From NCBI GenBank assembly GCA_028684815.1, contig JAQUFE010000010.1, positions 1-62,112 on the forward strand: a stretch of DNA of 62,112 nt, in the 5' to 3' direction. Below are positions 17,757 to 28,518 of this stretch, piece after piece (positions within the stretch are counted from its first letter, which is position 1; every line of letters begins with the position of its first letter). Position numbers and translations under genes: made by a program. The notes under the pieces were generated by a model. The model did not search any database. It was not told the DNA's origin and saw only the letters and a list, made by a program, of their open reading frames with translations. This DNA is from Sulfurimonas sp. (GTDB lineage: Bacteria > Campylobacterota > Campylobacteria > Campylobacterales > Sulfurimonadaceae).

Positions 17757-18794
17757 ATGATTTTAACTCATAGTAAGGTTGTTGCCACTAAAAAAGGTAA
17801 CAAAAGAATGACAACATACTATATAAGAGGCTCTACAATTTGGCTTAATTACCATGTTGATGGAAAGCGTATTCAAAAATCTACCAAATTAAAAGATACG
17901 CCTAAAAATATCAATATCGTGATTAGTAAAATTATACCAGCTTTGGATATAAAAATTGCTACAGGAGAAATATACAAGAAAAAACCTAAAACTTTCGAGT
18001 ATTATGGTCGTATATTTTTACAACAAAAAGATAGTAATCGTAGCTTTTTAGTTAAACGAGAATACTATCTAAGAGTGATTGAGTTTTTTAAAGCTCGTAA
18101 CATTGATACAATAACAAGACTTGACATAAAAAGATATCTTACTTCTTTGAATATAAAGTCTGTCTCTTTAAAAGTTTATAAGAGTTGTATTAATGAGATT
18201 TTTGAATTAGCTATTGACGATGGAGTTATAGCCAATAATCCAGCACTCAATATAAAGCTTAGAGCTGGTACAAAAGAAGAAATACAGTATTACACTAAAG
18301 AAGAAGTAAAAAAACTTTTAAGTGTAGCTACTGGTGTAATGAAAGTATATTTAGAGATAGCTTTTAATACAGGCATGAGGGTTGGCGAAATACTAGGTTT
18401 GCAAATTGGAGATTTCAAAAATGGATATATTCATATAAAAAGAACTAGAACTAAAGGTATTGTTGGAACTGGAAAAACTAATAATGCAAAAAGGATAGTC
18501 CCTTATCCTGAATATATTTTGTCTGAAATTAAAAAGATACAAACAAATAATATTTTTATCTTTGGAGATATTGATGATGCTGATAAATTAAAAAAACGAT
18601 GGGCAAAAGTTCTTAAAGATAGTGGTGTGATAAGACATAAATTATCTTCAACTAGACATACATTTGCGACATTAATGCTAAAAGAAAATATTGTAAGCAT
18701 TAATGAATTATCTGGACTACTTGGACATCATAAAGCTAGTACAACGCTAGAGTATTATGCAAGTGTAATAGAGTCCAAAAATAAGGCGATGTAG
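17757..18794 (+). CDS. Tyrosine recombinase (integrase) of the element
   Basis: 345 aa. An N-terminal Arm-like and SAM-like binding domain (to about 165) is followed by the catalytic domain with R in NTGMRVGEILG, second R in STRHTFATLML, the LLGHHK box and the nucleophile tyrosine in STTLEYYA. In the usual HxxR motif the first histidine is replaced by serine (SSTR), which is tolerated in some family members. The gene ends seven bases before attR, the normal arrangement for an integrase next to its att site. Confidence 0.9.
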   Translation: MILTHSKVVATKKGNKRMTTYYIRGSTIWLNYHVDGKRIQKSTKLKDTPKNINIVISKIIPALDIKIATGEIYKKKPKTFEYYGRIFLQQKDSNRSFLVKREYYLRVIEFFKARNIDTITRLDIKRYLTSLNIKSVSLKVYKSCINEIFELAIDDGVIANNPALNIKLRAGTKEEIQYYTKEEVKKLLSVATGVMKVYLEIAFNTGMRVGEILGLQIGDFKNGYIHIKRTRTKGIVGTGKTNNAKRIVPYPEYILSEIKKIQTNNIFIFGDIDDADKLKKRWAKVLKDSGVIRHKLSSTRHTFATLMLKENIVSINELSGLLGHHKASTTLEYYASVIESKNKAM

Positions 18795-18800
18795 AGGTTT

Positions 18801-18823
18801 GGACTAAACTCACGAAGAGTTTA
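18801..18823 (+). repeat. attR of the integrative element
   Basis: Copy 2 of the att repeat: GGACTAAACTCACGAAG, then A, then GTTTA. It overlaps the stop codon of the minus-strand chemoreceptor (18821-18823). Before insertion the host gene and this chemoreceptor were probably convergent with overlapping stop codons. Confidence 0.85.
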
Positions 18824-19942
18824 GCTTTTACCGACTCTATAAGTTTTTTCTTCGTTTAGTAAATCATCTAAGATTTTCATAACTGCTTTTGAGGCTTTTT
18901 GAGCATCTTGAAAGTATGTCTTAACATTCTCTGCTTCTTGCGTACAGGTGCCATCTTTTACACACGCTATAGCTTTTCGGATATTATCGTGTACTTCTTT
19001 ATGAGGGTGAGCTAGCTTAGAGTAACTCGCTGCTTTTCCAAATTTCTCTTTTCCAATACCATTTAAGTACCATTGTCCAAGTCTGCAATCCACATCGCTT
19101 ACAAACTCAACATTTGTTTTTCCATCAAAAACTGTTTTGTATCCATTTGCCTTAAAGAGTAGATGATCTAACTTAGTTAAAATCACAAAAATCTCATATG
19201 TGATATTGATAGTCTCTTGCTCTATCTTTCTTGAAGCCAAAGTTAGAGCATCTGTTTTTTCATGAAATATCACCATCTGGTTATTTGCATTTTGACTTAG
19301 CTCTTCCATGGACTTAGAGTGTTCATGAACCTCTTGCGTATTTTGCTTTAGGCTTTGAACTGTAATCTCTACTTCGCTTGTGGCTTTTTGTGTTCTCTCT
19401 GCAAGTTTACGAACTTCATCAGCTACAACTGCAAAACCTCTTCCATGCTCACCAGCTCTTGCTGCTTCAATAGCGGCATTTAGTGCTAGAAGATTTGTTT
19501 GATCTGAGATATCTTTGATAAGACTTATGACATCTGAAATATTTTCAACATTTGAGTTAAGTGTGCTCACTTGATCAAAAGTGCTACTAATGTGCTCTAA
19601 AAGTGAGTTCATCGTGCCTGTCATCTCAACCATATCTACAGAACACTCACTCATACTAACTTCACTAAAACCAATCTCTTTTTCTATACTTTGCAAACTT
19701 GAAAGGTTGTCTGTAAGATTTGACTGTAACTCTTTTAAGTCTTCTTCACATGAGTGCGTCAAGCCTGTTGTTAGTGATTTTACGAGGTCATTCATAATCT
19801 CGCCTTCGCTATTGTCTCTCTTCGCTCTCTCTAGCTCCAGCACTCTATCATCAGCTTTTTGTAGCGCCTCTTTTAAGCTCTCTACTTCTAGCTCTCTAGC
19901 TCTTAAGTCTGATTCTAGCTTTTTTGTATTTTTAAAAAACAT
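18821..19942 (-). CDS. Soluble chemoreceptor with CZB zinc-binding domain
   Basis: Cytoplasmic chemoreceptor without membrane segments. A coiled-coil N-terminus (about 1-55) is followed by an MCP signalling domain with the invariant tip [18 protein letters not shown], then a C-terminal CZB domain: [31 protein letters not shown], i.e. the H-C-H-H zinc ligands. The start [10 protein letters not shown] (19942) is chosen because it aligns with the paralogue at 20358; in-frame starts at 19957 and 19990 exist. CZB receptors respond to zinc or hypochlorite-type oxidation in other bacteria; the ligand here is inferred. Confidence 0.85.
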   Translation of the reverse strand: MFFKNTKKLESDLRARELEVESLKEALQKADDRVLELERAKRDNSEGEIMNDLVKSLTTGLTHSCEEDLKELQSNLTDNLSSLQSIEKEIGFSEVSMSECSVDMVEMTGTMNSLLEHISSTFDQVSTLNSNVENISDVISLIKDISDQTNLLALNAAIEAARAGEHGRGFAVVADEVRKLAERTQKATSEVEITVQSLKQNTQEVHEHSKSMEELSQNANNQMVIFHEKTDALTLASRKIEQETINITYEIFVILTKLDHLLFKANGYKTVFDGKTNVEFVSDVDCRLGQWYLNGIGKEKFGKAASYSKLAHPHKEVHDNIRKAIACVKDGTCTQEAENVKTYFQDAQKASKAVMKILDDLLNEEKTYRVGKS

Positions 19943-20264
19943 TGACAATTGCCCCATTTTTAGTTTTCTTTTGTATGAGGCATAGTACACTCGGTAACAT
20001 TAAAAAGACATAAAATAATAATATTTATTTATAATAGCTCTATCAATTTAACAGCACAATTCATACTGATTTTACATCTTTCTCTATATGAATCCTTCTA
20101 TTAAAGTTATAAATCTTAGTTAAGTCTACAACACTCTAAATCAGACGTATCTCAAGATATCAAACATCACAATGGCTTAAGCTTATGTTTATTATAATAT
20201 AAAATGTGATTATTTTAATAGTTATCGGCATTTGTTAACACTACTAAGATATCACTAAATGAAT

Positions 20265-20270
20265 TATAAT
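20265..20270 (+). promoter_or_regulatory. Promoter -10 box for the CZB chemoreceptor
   Basis: TATAAT in the roughly 415-base divergent intergenic region, 87 bases before the ATG; AAGGAT precedes the start. The rest of the gap (19943-20357) is AT-rich with no gene or repeat seen. Confidence 0.4.
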
Positions 20271-20357
20271 CTTTATAAGTATTATTAATAAACGACAAAT
20301 TTACGATTATTTATAGGTATTATTATGACTTGAAACTAAAACTACTAAGGATACAAT

Positions 20358-21482
20358 ATGTTTTTTAATAACAGTAAAGAGTTACACTCAACTATACACC
20401 TCAGGCAAAAAGAACTAGAAGTTTCAAATGAAGAAAACGCAAGATTACAACAAATCATAGAAAAGCTTGAAAAAGAGAACTTGGCACTTAAGGAAGTTGC
20501 TCTTATGAGCAAGCTGGGCAACTCACTAACTAATGGACTTATAGATGGCTGCAATGAAGACTTAGCAGAGCTTAGAAGAAACCTTGAGGATAACTTAACT
20601 ACCCTTGATTTACTTGACTCAAATGAAGATAAAAATAGAGAGTTTACACAAAAGGTTAATAAAGAACTAGAAAAACTCCATAAAACCTCAGATGAACTTC
20701 TTGGACACATTACAAGCACATTTGACCAAGTAAATATACTAAATGAAAATGTTGCTAGCATCTCAGATGTTATAACCCTTATAAAAGATATCTCAGATCA
20801 GACAAATCTTCTTGCCCTAAATGCGGCTATTGAAGCTGCTCGTGCTGGTGAGCATGGACGTGGTTTTGCAGTTGTCGCAGATGAAGTCCGTAAGCTTGCA
20901 GAGAGAACTCAAAAAGCTACAAGCGAAGTAGAAATTACAGTTCAAAGTCTAAAACAAAATACCCAAGAGGTTCATGAGCACTCTAAGTCTATGGAAGAGC
21001 TTAGTCACGAATCATTAAGTTCTATGGGTACTTTTAGCACAGAGATGCACTCACTCGCTGACAACGCATCTGCGATAGAACAGGAGAGTAAAGATATCGC
21101 AAGTTCTATCTTTATCATCCTTAGTAAGCTAGACCATCTCTTGTTTAAAACAAACGGCTATAAGGCTGTTTTTAGGGGTAAAACAGATGATGAGTTTAAA
21201 AGCGATACTGAGTGCAGACTTGGAAAGTGGTACTTTGATGGAAAAGGCAAAGAGGACTTTGGAAAATGCTCAAGCTATCAGGCACTAGCATCTCCACATA
21301 AAGAAGTTCATGATAATATTAAAAAAGCTATTGAGTGCGTAAAAGAGGGAACTTGTGCCAAAGAGGGTGAAAATGTAATGACCTTCTTTAAAAAAGCAGA
21401 AGATGCTTCAAAGCTAGTTATCAAGCATCTTAGCTCACTTCTTGTAGAAGAAAAACTTCTAAGAAATAAAAAAGCAAAATAG
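20358..21482 (+). CDS. Soluble chemoreceptor with CZB domain, paralogue
   Basis: 374 aa, close paralogue of the divergent gene at 18821-19942 (same coiled-coil start [10 protein letters not shown], identical signalling tip, [20 protein letters not shown] shared). The CZB domain has [21 protein letters not shown] and HKEVHDNI. Start ATG 20358 has AAGGAT upstream. The divergent arrangement and high identity point to an inverted duplication. Confidence 0.87.
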   Translation: MFFNNSKELHSTIHLRQKELEVSNEENARLQQIIEKLEKENLALKEVALMSKLGNSLTNGLIDGCNEDLAELRRNLEDNLTTLDLLDSNEDKNREFTQKVNKELEKLHKTSDELLGHITSTFDQVNILNENVASISDVITLIKDISDQTNLLALNAAIEAARAGEHGRGFAVVADEVRKLAERTQKATSEVEITVQSLKQNTQEVHEHSKSMEELSHESLSSMGTFSTEMHSLADNASAIEQESKDIASSIFIILSKLDHLLFKTNGYKAVFRGKTDDEFKSDTECRLGKWYFDGKGKEDFGKCSSYQALASPHKEVHDNIKKAIECVKEGTCAKEGENVMTFFKKAEDASKLVIKHLSSLLVEEKLLRNKKAK

Positions 21483-21487
21483 TAACT

Positions 21488-21515
21488 CTTAACACCCCTT
21501 TAGGGAAGTGTTAAG
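21488..21515. terminator. Bidirectional terminator between convergent chemoreceptors
   Basis: CTTAACAC-CCC-ttta-GGG-aa-GTGTTAAG. Its right arm includes the stop codon of the minus-strand gene. Confidence 0.65.
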
Positions 21516-23505
21516 ATCTAAAGATCTCAAGTTTATTATTGAGCTCTTCTGTCATGTTGTTAAGATGCTCAGCTGATGCTGCTATCTCTTCAACATTTCT
21601 AGCATTTGTGATGGATATCTCATTAATGGTAGATACTTTATGTGCTATATCTTCAACATTTTTACCAGTTGTCTCAAAATCATTCACTGTTTTATCGTTA
21701 GCAACCACTGCAAGATTTACTATGGAGACACTCTCATTTATCTTCATCTCAACTTCAGATGCAGAGCTAGCTAAGGCTTGAATATCTTCTGAGTTATCAC
21801 TTATCTGTGTGCTTGCTTCGAGGATTGATTGTACTATTACGCTTATGCTTGCATTGATTTCTACTAATGACTTTTGAGTCCTCTCTGCAAGTTTACGTAC
21901 TTCATCTGCAACAACGGCAAAACCGCGTCCATGCTCACCTGCGCGAGCAGCTTCGATAGCAGCATTTAGAGCAAGAAGATTTGTCTGATCTGCAATATCG
22001 CCGATAACTTCTAAAATGTTTTTTACCTCATTTGCATCGTTTGAGAGTGTAGTCATCTTATATGAGAGCTCAACTTCTGTTTGTGCAGTCTCTTGAACCT
22101 TTGCGTTCATCGCTTTCATCTCATTTCGCGCCGCATTTAGGTTTTCATTCGCTCTAATTATCTCTTTTTTACTCTTTTGAGCATCCGCTATAGAAGTTTG
22201 TATCTCCTCTTTAATCTGCGACGCTCTTTGGTTTGCCTCTTGAGTAACAACAACTGACTTCTCAACATTTCCACCAACACCAAGAGCTGTTGTAGAGAGT
22301 TCATGTGCAATAGATGCATTTTCATTTGAGGAGCGCTTAGTGTTATCAATGAGATCATGGAGCTGAAATGTAAACGTGTTAAAACTAACCGCTATATCGC
22401 GTATCTCTGTTGGTGCATCTGTATCGACTTGAATAGTTAAGTTATGCTCATTTGCAATTTTTAACATTGTGTTTTTAAATTTACTAAGAGGTCTGTTGAT
22501 GCCTAGCGTAATGATATAGAGTGCAACACTTAAACCAATCAATATAGCAAGAACCAAGATAACAATCATCGTTGTCTTAGAGCTAGTTAAACCCTCTATA
22601 GACTCTTGTGACATTCTTTTTGTAGCGTTAAATCCTGCACGACTTACTTCTTCTATCAGAGGAAGAGTTTTAAGAGCAGACTGCACTGTTTTATCTTTAA
22701 TAGACTCAATTTGAAGGTTGATTGTCACAATCTCCTCAAGATTGTTTTTATAAGCGATAGTAGCTTCTTCAAATATTCTAAATGATTCTATGTTTTTTGC
22801 ATTTCTTGCACCCTGACGAAGTTTTTGAATCGGTTCTAAAACTTTATCAAAATCTTTAAGGGCTCTTTCTAGAATGGTTGTATCGCCAGTAGCACTTGAT
22901 TTAAAATTGTCCAAACGAAACTCTAAACCACGGATAAGTGCATCATAAGACATAAAAAGCCTCTCTGCGCGTAGCGGCATATCTTCTTTCGTTTTGGCAG
23001 ATTTTCGCATCTGCTCTTGTTGGTTTTTTAGTACTGCTTGTGCATGCTCTGTAAAAGTTATTGCTTTTTCATCTAGCTCCTTTTGAAGCTCTTTTTTCTT
23101 TACAATAAGAGCTTCAACCTCTTGTGCATATACTTTATACTCATTAATTCCTGCTTCAACAATTGGAAGGTCTTTAGCTAAAACTTTTAGATTTGGGTAT
23201 TTTGCAGAAAATTCTTTGAGCTCATTTAATCTCTCATATACAGCTACAACATGCTTTTGTGCACCTCTTATAAACTCTATATCTTCAGAAAAAAGAAATT
23301 TAACTATATCTATACGACCTTTTGCATAGTTTCTCTCTAATGAAGTAACGATAGTTACTTCCTCTATATACTCAGCATCAAGTGTTTTTGAATTTGAGGT
23401 TGCTTTTGACATGCCACCAATAGCAATTACACCCATAACTATCATCGCTGCTAGTATAATTGCAAATCCTATGCTTATCTGTTTACTTAAACTCAGTGTG
23501 GACAT
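21511..23505 (-). CDS. Transmembrane chemoreceptor with large helical (HBM-like) sensor
   Basis: 664 aa. TM1 about 10-30; an all-helical periplasmic domain of about 280 residues, long enough for a helical bimodular (HBM) or double four-helix sensor; TM2 about 312-333 ([20 protein letters not shown]); HAMP about 335-390; signalling domain with tip [21 protein letters not shown] receptors often bind organic acids; the ligand here is unknown. Convergent with the CZB receptor at 20358. Confidence 0.87.
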   Translation of the reverse strand: MSTLSLSKQISIGFAIILAAMIVMGVIAIGGMSKATSNSKTLDAEYIEEVTIVTSLERNYAKGRIDIVKFLFSEDIEFIRGAQKHVVAVYERLNELKEFSAKYPNLKVLAKDLPIVEAGINEYKVYAQEVEALIVKKKELQKELDEKAITFTEHAQAVLKNQQEQMRKSAKTKEDMPLRAERLFMSYDALIRGLEFRLDNFKSSATGDTTILERALKDFDKVLEPIQKLRQGARNAKNIESFRIFEEATIAYKNNLEEIVTINLQIESIKDKTVQSALKTLPLIEEVSRAGFNATKRMSQESIEGLTSSKTTMIVILVLAILIGLSVALYIITLGINRPLSKFKNTMLKIANEHNLTIQVDTDAPTEIRDIAVSFNTFTFQLHDLIDNTKRSSNENASIAHELSTTALGVGGNVEKSVVVTQEANQRASQIKEEIQTSIADAQKSKKEIIRANENLNAARNEMKAMNAKVQETAQTEVELSYKMTTLSNDANEVKNILEVIGDIADQTNLLALNAAIEAARAGEHGRGFAVVADEVRKLAERTQKSLVEINASISVIVQSILEASTQISDNSEDIQALASSASEVEMKINESVSIVNLAVVANDKTVNDFETTGKNVEDIAHKVSTINEISITNARNVEEIAASAEHLNNMTEELNNKLEIFRS

Positions 23506-23538
23506 AAATCTACCTTTTTTTATTTTAAATTAGTTAAC

Positions 23539-23684
23539 TATTGAATGTTCTGAAGAATTATTAAGTTGGATCCTGAATCAAGTTCAGGATGACGCGCATT
23601 TCGTCATTCCGTGCTTGACGCATATTCCGTCATTCTGTGCTTGACACAGAATCTAGTTTATAGATTAATCAGAAGGTCCAATTA
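23539..23684. repeat. Family-1 palindromic repeat
   Basis: Left end ATTGAATGTTCTGAAGAATT and hairpin GATCCTGAATCAAGTTCAGG; right part duplicated in degenerate form (CGTCATTCCGTGCTTGACGC, then CGTCATTCTGTGCTTGACAC); right end ATTAATCAGAAGGTCCAATT. The two ends form an imperfect terminal inverted repeat. Confidence 0.88.
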
Positions 23685-23704
23685 TACAAATATCCAACTT
23701 AATA

Positions 23705-25207
23705 CTAAGACGTATGTTGTCTCTTGTTAAATCCAGCACTTCCCTCTTTTGCATCTACGATATATTCTTTTGCGTATGGTTTTAAGTAAGTTGGCATCGC
23801 TCTGCCTTTTAGCTTCATCATATCTTTTATCATACTAGATGCTATAAGTTCCTCACTTAGTTTTTTCTCATCTTTAAGATATGAAAAGAGTAATTCACCC
23901 TGTCTTTGGAGTGAGATTTTGTAAGTAGAGTCTGTTTGAGTATATATCCATAGACTAAAATCATAGAAGTTTTTAAAGACCTCGTTTGAGTCCATCCAGA
24001 GAAGTTTTACACTCTCATTAAAGTTTGAGCTATTATAGAGTAAGTCCCAAAACCTAGCAAATCTCTTCATGATTTGGATATCAAAAAAAGTAAGATTATT
24101 GTTTTTTAGTATGTCATATGGCGGGATGTCACTATAGACCATTCCATGCTCTATATCGTGTCTATTTATAAAGGTTCCAGAGAGTTTTTTTAGTATGCCT
24201 ATCTGTATCTCACAACTACTAAGTGAGACTAACTCATCAAGATTTGCACCAAAACTCTCTAAACTCTCACCAGGAAGCCCAACTATCAAATCAAGATGGA
24301 TGTGAGCATCTGTCTCGTGTTCTAAAAATGAGATATTCTCTTTTATCTTATCTAGTTTGAGTTGTCTTGAGATATTTTTAGCCACCTCAAGGTTTAGTGT
24401 TTGGATGCCAATTTCGAGCTGCAAAGCACCTTTATTAAAGAGCTTTATTTTCTCTTTTATAGATGCAGGGAAATGGTCAGGGATAACTTCAAAGTGTGCA
24501 AAGTAAGGCTCATCCTTTGCTAAAAAGAAGTCTAGGATTCTATTTGCACTCTTCATGTTCAGGTTAAAAGTTCTATCTACAAACTTAAAAGCCCTAGCAC
24601 CTCTTTGCCAAAGTTTCTCAAACTCTAACATCACAGCTTCAAGGTCAAAAGCACGAACACGTTCATCCATAGAAGAGAGACAAAACTCACACTCGAAAGG
24701 GCAACCTCTTGAGATCTCTACATATAGATAACGGTTTTTTATATCATCATCTGTGTAGTACTCATAAGGAAGACAAAGCTCTTTTAATGATGGTAGCGCC
24801 ATCTTTATAACTCTTTGTGATGGTTTGTTATCCACTATATCCCTGCAAAGTTTATAAAAGGCAATATCTCCCTCGCCTTGAATGATAAAATCCGCTGCAT
24901 CAAAGTTAACACGAAAAGGCTCATGTGTGACTTCTGGACCGCCGAGGATTATCTTTATATCAGGAGAGACTTTTTTTATAATATTTACTAATTCATGAAC
25001 CTCTTTAGCATTCCAGATATAGACACCTATACCTATAATTTTTGGAGAGTGCAAAAGTAGTTTTTCGGCTATAGTTTGAACAGCGTCATTGATGCTAAAT
25101 TCGATTATCTTTGCATCGTCACGAAGTTCTTTTAAGTTTGCGTAGAGGTATCTTAGACCAATTGAGCTATGCGTATATCTTGAGTTAAGTGTTGTTAGGA
25201 TTATCAT
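23705..25207 (-). CDS. B12-binding-domain radical SAM protein (DUF4080 type)
   Basis: 500 aa. An N-terminal cobalamin-binding Rossmann fold (MIILTTLNSRYTHSSIGLRY, IIGIGVYIWN, IILGGPEVTHEP) precedes a radical SAM core with the 4Fe-4S motif CPFECEFC, and a C-terminal helical DUF4080-like domain. The product is unknown. It is flanked by chemoreceptors but shares no spacing that suggests an operon with them. Confidence 0.85.
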   Translation of the reverse strand: MIILTTLNSRYTHSSIGLRYLYANLKELRDDAKIIEFSINDAVQTIAEKLLLHSPKIIGIGVYIWNAKEVHELVNIIKKVSPDIKIILGGPEVTHEPFRVNFDAADFIIQGEGDIAFYKLCRDIVDNKPSQRVIKMALPSLKELCLPYEYYTDDDIKNRYLYVEISRGCPFECEFCLSSMDERVRAFDLEAVMLEFEKLWQRGARAFKFVDRTFNLNMKSANRILDFFLAKDEPYFAHFEVIPDHFPASIKEKIKLFNKGALQLEIGIQTLNLEVAKNISRQLKLDKIKENISFLEHETDAHIHLDLIVGLPGESLESFGANLDELVSLSSCEIQIGILKKLSGTFINRHDIEHGMVYSDIPPYDILKNNNLTFFDIQIMKRFARFWDLLYNSSNFNESVKLLWMDSNEVFKNFYDFSLWIYTQTDSTYKISLQRQGELLFSYLKDEKKLSEELIASSMIKDMMKLKGRAMPTYLKPYAKEYIVDAKEGSAGFNKRQHTS

Positions 25208-25369
25208 TTTAGAAGTTTATCATAAACAAAACAGACTAAGGGAAAAAAGGGGAAGTAACCTTAATCTGTTTAAAAAATTTATAGGAGTTTATCTGTCTCG
25301 ATTATGAAAGGGGGAAACACAATTGAGATTTGAGATTATATTAATTATAAGTTAACATAAAGTAAATAT

Positions 25370-26812
25370 TTACCTTTTCTCTCTTTCATAAAACTCTTCT
25401 ATCATGTTATTCAGCTTAGTATAGAGTTTTTCAGACGCTTCTTCCATATTTTCAAAGTTCTTTAAAATAATTTTAGGATTATCAAACTTTAATGTTGTGT
25501 TATTTTTAACAAATTCTAAGTTTTTAAAGACGGAATCATGAACCATGGCGTGAGGCGCTTCCATATCTTTAAATGCTTTAGTGTGTCCAAATCTCTCCTC
25601 TCCTATTCCTGCATACCATTTGCCCATACGGCAGCTTTTGTGATCTGCAAAAACCCTTGTTTTATCTGATTCGAGTACAGTTGAGTAAGCATTTGATTTA
25701 AAGATAATATGGTCAACCTTAACGAGCGTTGTAAAGAGACGGTTTTGAATCTTAATCGCAGATGCAGATGAGTTCTTAGCTAGAGAGTTTAGCACACTAA
25801 ATGTTGCCTCAAACTCATGTATAACATTATTTGAATCTTGTGCAATCTGCGAGATATTGTCAGAATTTACTCGCATATCGTTGGCATCTTGCTGCAGGGT
25901 TGAGATGTTTATCTCTATCTCATTAGTAGCTTTTTGAGTTCTCTCTGCTAGTTTTCTTACCTCATCTGCAACAACAGCAAAGCCACGTCCGTGCTCACCT
26001 GCGCGGGCAGCTTCGATAGCGGCATTAAGAGCTAAAAGATTTGTCTGATCCGCTATATCTTTTATAAGGCGAACAACCTCTGAAATCTCTTTTGAGCGAC
26101 CCTCAAGACTAACTATCCCCTCATGACTAGAGCTGATGAATTCTAAAAGAGAGCCAAGTCTTTGACCAATATCCTCAACACTTGTAAGGCTTTTTGATGA
26201 CTCTTCTGCAGTCTTATGTGCTACTTCAGCTATCTCATTTGCATCTATTTGAGAGGTATTTATATCCTCTTGTATAACATTAAGTCCAGCACTAATTCCA
26301 CCACCTAGTGTGCTTAATTTTTGTGCTAACTCCCCTCTTATCTTTGTCTCATAACCATTTGCTATTGAAGTTATCGCGACATTTAGACTATTGGAGGTGG
26401 AGCGAAATATTCCATGTAAACCTGTTGAATAGGTCTTTCTATAAGTCTTTCCAACAGAAGCGTTCTCTATAGTTGTTTTAGTATCTCTCATAAAGGCTTC
26501 GAGTTGATCTAGGACATCGTTTAAAGCCCAAGCTCTTGCTGAAACTAAAGAGTTATCATCTGGGATATTTGTTACTCTATCTTCGAGATTACCAAGAGCT
26601 GCATTTTTTAAAACCCTTTGGATACTTCCTACAATCACATCATAAGAGTTATTAGATTTGCTCGAAGGAATAAAAATCCCTATCACTAGAGTAGCTATGA
26701 TAATGCCAGCTAAAGCGTACTCAGATATAAAGAGGGCGTAAATAGCTACACAAATTAGTGCAGCAAATAGTAGTATGGTTCTATTATCCTTGAAGAGAGA
26801 TGATGTATTCAT
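25370..26812 (-). CDS. CetA-like energy-taxis chemoreceptor with CZB domain
   Basis: 480 aa. Two close N-terminal helices (about 13-48) with almost no periplasmic loop, a HAMP-like segment (about 60-110), the signalling tip [18 protein letters not shown], and a C-terminal CZB domain ([32 protein letters not shown]). A receptor without a periplasmic sensor directly after a stand-alone Aer-type PAS gene matches the CetA/CetB energy-taxis pair of Campylobacter; the CZB addition is a further input. Its start overlaps the PAS gene by 29 nt. Confidence 0.8.
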   Translation of the reverse strand: MNTSSLFKDNRTILLFAALICVAIYALFISEYALAGIIIATLVIGIFIPSSKSNNSYDVIVGSIQRVLKNAALGNLEDRVTNIPDDNSLVSARAWALNDVLDQLEAFMRDTKTTIENASVGKTYRKTYSTGLHGIFRSTSNSLNVAITSIANGYETKIRGELAQKLSTLGGGISAGLNVIQEDINTSQIDANEIAEVAHKTAEESSKSLTSVEDIGQRLGSLLEFISSSHEGIVSLEGRSKEISEVVRLIKDIADQTNLLALNAAIEAARAGEHGRGFAVVADEVRKLAERTQKATNEIEINISTLQQDANDMRVNSDNISQIAQDSNNVIHEFEATFSVLNSLAKNSSASAIKIQNRLFTTLVKVDHIIFKSNAYSTVLESDKTRVFADHKSCRMGKWYAGIGEERFGHTKAFKDMEAPHAMVHDSVFKNLEFVKNNTTLKFDNPKIILKNFENMEEASEKLYTKLNNMIEEFYEREKR

Positions 26813-27269
26813 CGTAACTTACCCCTTTTTCTTTTAAAATATCAGTTAAAATTTTAAACGAAGCATCAACTCCACTGCCTTTCTCAACGTCTATCATCTT
26901 TTTATATAATGGAATGATGACCTCAAGCGCTTTTGGATTTGGCTTTCTTCTGACTGAGTAGTAACCTATAATGTTACCTTTTTCATCAAGAGATGCCGTA
27001 ACATTAGCATATACCCAGTAGGCATTGCTCTCTTTTGTTTTATTTACAATAAAAGCAAAAAGCTCTTTTTTTTGAGTAATTGTCTCCCAGAGATGTTTAA
27101 AAATAGCCTTTGGCATATCAGGATGCCTTAAAATATTGTGAGGTTTGCCCAATAGCTCTGATTCACGGTACTCAGACATCTCTATAAATATTTTATTTGT
27201 ATATGTTATGCGACCTTTTAGGTCGGTCTTGGAGACAATAAAATCATCCTCTTTTAACTCTCTTAGCAT
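26784..27269 (-). CDS. CetB-like PAS energy sensor
   Basis: 161 aa, mostly one Aer-type PAS domain: [20 protein letters not shown], then [10 protein letters not shown] and the W-rich stretch following; these match the FAD-binding PAS of Aer. C. jejuni CetB is of similar size. It precedes and overlaps the CetA-like receptor, so the two are made together. Inferred role: senses redox state by FAD and signals through the receptor. Confidence 0.82.
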   Translation of the reverse strand: MLRELKEDDFIVSKTDLKGRITYTNKIFIEMSEYRESELLGKPHNILRHPDMPKAIFKHLWETITQKKELFAFIVNKTKESNAYWVYANVTASLDEKGNIIGYYSVRRKPNPKALEVIIPLYKKMIDVEKGSGVDASFKILTDILKEKGVSYDEYIISLQG

Positions 27270-27378
27270 AAAATGTCTCTCCAGTTTGTGTTATATTGTT
27301 AGCTAATTTGTATCGCAAATATTATAGCATACATCTTGGATATAATGTTTAATCTCAATCAAGGAACAACTCTAAAAA

Positions 27379-28518
27379 ATGCAATTTATACTATCACTTT
27401 TTTACTTTTTTTACTTTGCAATCATTGGAGTATATATAATTTTTTTACCTAAAGTTCTCTCTATGCTAGGTTATAGCCCGAGCGAGATAGGGATCATCTT
27501 TGCAGCTGGACCTCTTGTTAGATTTCTACTCCCTTTTGCTTTTGTTAAAGGCTTGAAATTAAACAACACAACATTCAATCTTGCCACTTTAATCATGCTA
27601 ACGAGCAGCATCTCTTTTTACTTTTGTATAGATAGTTTTTATGGTCTTTTACTCTCAAATATCGGTCTTGGGATGGGGCTTAGTGTGATTTTACCCTTTG
27701 TTGAAGTTATCTCGCTTGAGACTATGAAAAAAGAGAGATATGGAAAGATTAGACTCTTTGGTTCTATTGGTTTTATTTTTGTTGCACTTATATTGGTTAA
27801 ATACTTAAGCTCTGCGCAAATTGCTCTAAATTATCTACTAGCTTTTGCATCTTTGACTGCTGTTATGGCCTTTGCCATAGCTAGAATTACCTCTGCTAAT
27901 CCAAAAGGATTTGAGCAACAAACAAACGATATAAGTCTCTTAAGTGATTGGCAGTTATGGTTAGGCTTAACGCTTATGCAAGTAGGTTTTGGCCCTTTTT
28001 ACAACTTCTTTACTATCTACGAAACAGATCATGGCATCTCACTTGATATGACTATATATCTTTGGACTTTTGGAGTAGTAGCAGAGATAATCATGCTCTT
28101 TTATCAAGCTAGATTCTTGCGAAAAAATCTACTTTTGATTTTAAAAATCACTACCTTAGCAACTGCCATAAGATGGTTTTTACTCTTTTTATTCCCCCAA
28201 AATCTTGTGATGCTCTTTTTATCCCAACTACTTCACGCTCTTAGCTTTGCACTCTTTCACTCTGCTGCTATTAGCTACTTGTTTTATCTCTACAAGCACA
28301 AAGCTCTAGCACAACAATTTTTCTCTGGCATCACTTATGGTTTAGGCGGGTTTGTGGGAGCTTTGTATGCTGGATATATTTATGAGTTGTTCCCAAGATA
28401 CCTATTTTTAAGTTCGACTTTTATCGCTCTTTTGGCATCTTGGTTTATCTATTTGTGGAGTAGAAAAACTGCAACTAATTGTAAAACTAAAAGAGATCCT
28501 GAATCAAGTTCAGGATGA
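27379..28518 (+). CDS. MFS transporter (MFS_1-like/HcaT-like)
   Basis: 379 aa with about 12 hydrophobic helices. The family region YSPSEIGIIFAAGPLVRFLL and GKIRLFGSIGFI resemble the phenylpropionate/nucleoside-type MFS_1-like group. Substrate unknown. The last nine residues (KRDPESSSG) are encoded inside a family-1 repeat; without it the protein would presumably have ended near NCKTK. The repeat supplied a new stop codon. Confidence 0.82.
   Translation: MQFILSLFYFFYFAIIGVYIIFLPKVLSMLGYSPSEIGIIFAAGPLVRFLLPFAFVKGLKLNNTTFNLATLIMLTSSISFYFCIDSFYGLLLSNIGLGMGLSVILPFVEVISLETMKKERYGKIRLFGSIGFIFVALILVKYLSSAQIALNYLLAFASLTAVMAFAIARITSANPKGFEQQTNDISLLSDWQLWLGLTLMQVGFGPFYNFFTIYETDHGISLDMTIYLWTFGVVAEIIMLFYQARFLRKNLLLILKITTLATAIRWFLLFLFPQNLVMLFLSQLLHALSFALFHSAAISYLFYLYKHKALAQQFFSGITYGLGGFVGALYAGYIYELFPRYLFLSSTFIALLASWFIYLWSRKTATNCKTKRDPESSSG

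Larger units (their letters stand above)
14808..18823. mobile_element. Integrative rolling-circle element, about 4 kb
   Basis: The region between two copies of a 23-bp direct repeat encodes, all on the plus strand, an RHH protein, a small OB-like protein, a 60-aa protein, an HUH replication initiator, an excisionase-like HTH protein and a tyrosine integrase. The left 600 bases are non-coding and rich in hairpins. There are no capsid, Zot, packaging, relaxase-mating or partition genes, so it looks like a minimal integrative plasmid or phage satellite able to excise and replicate by rolling circle. The codons are more AT-rich than those of the flanking host genes. Confidence 0.85.
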
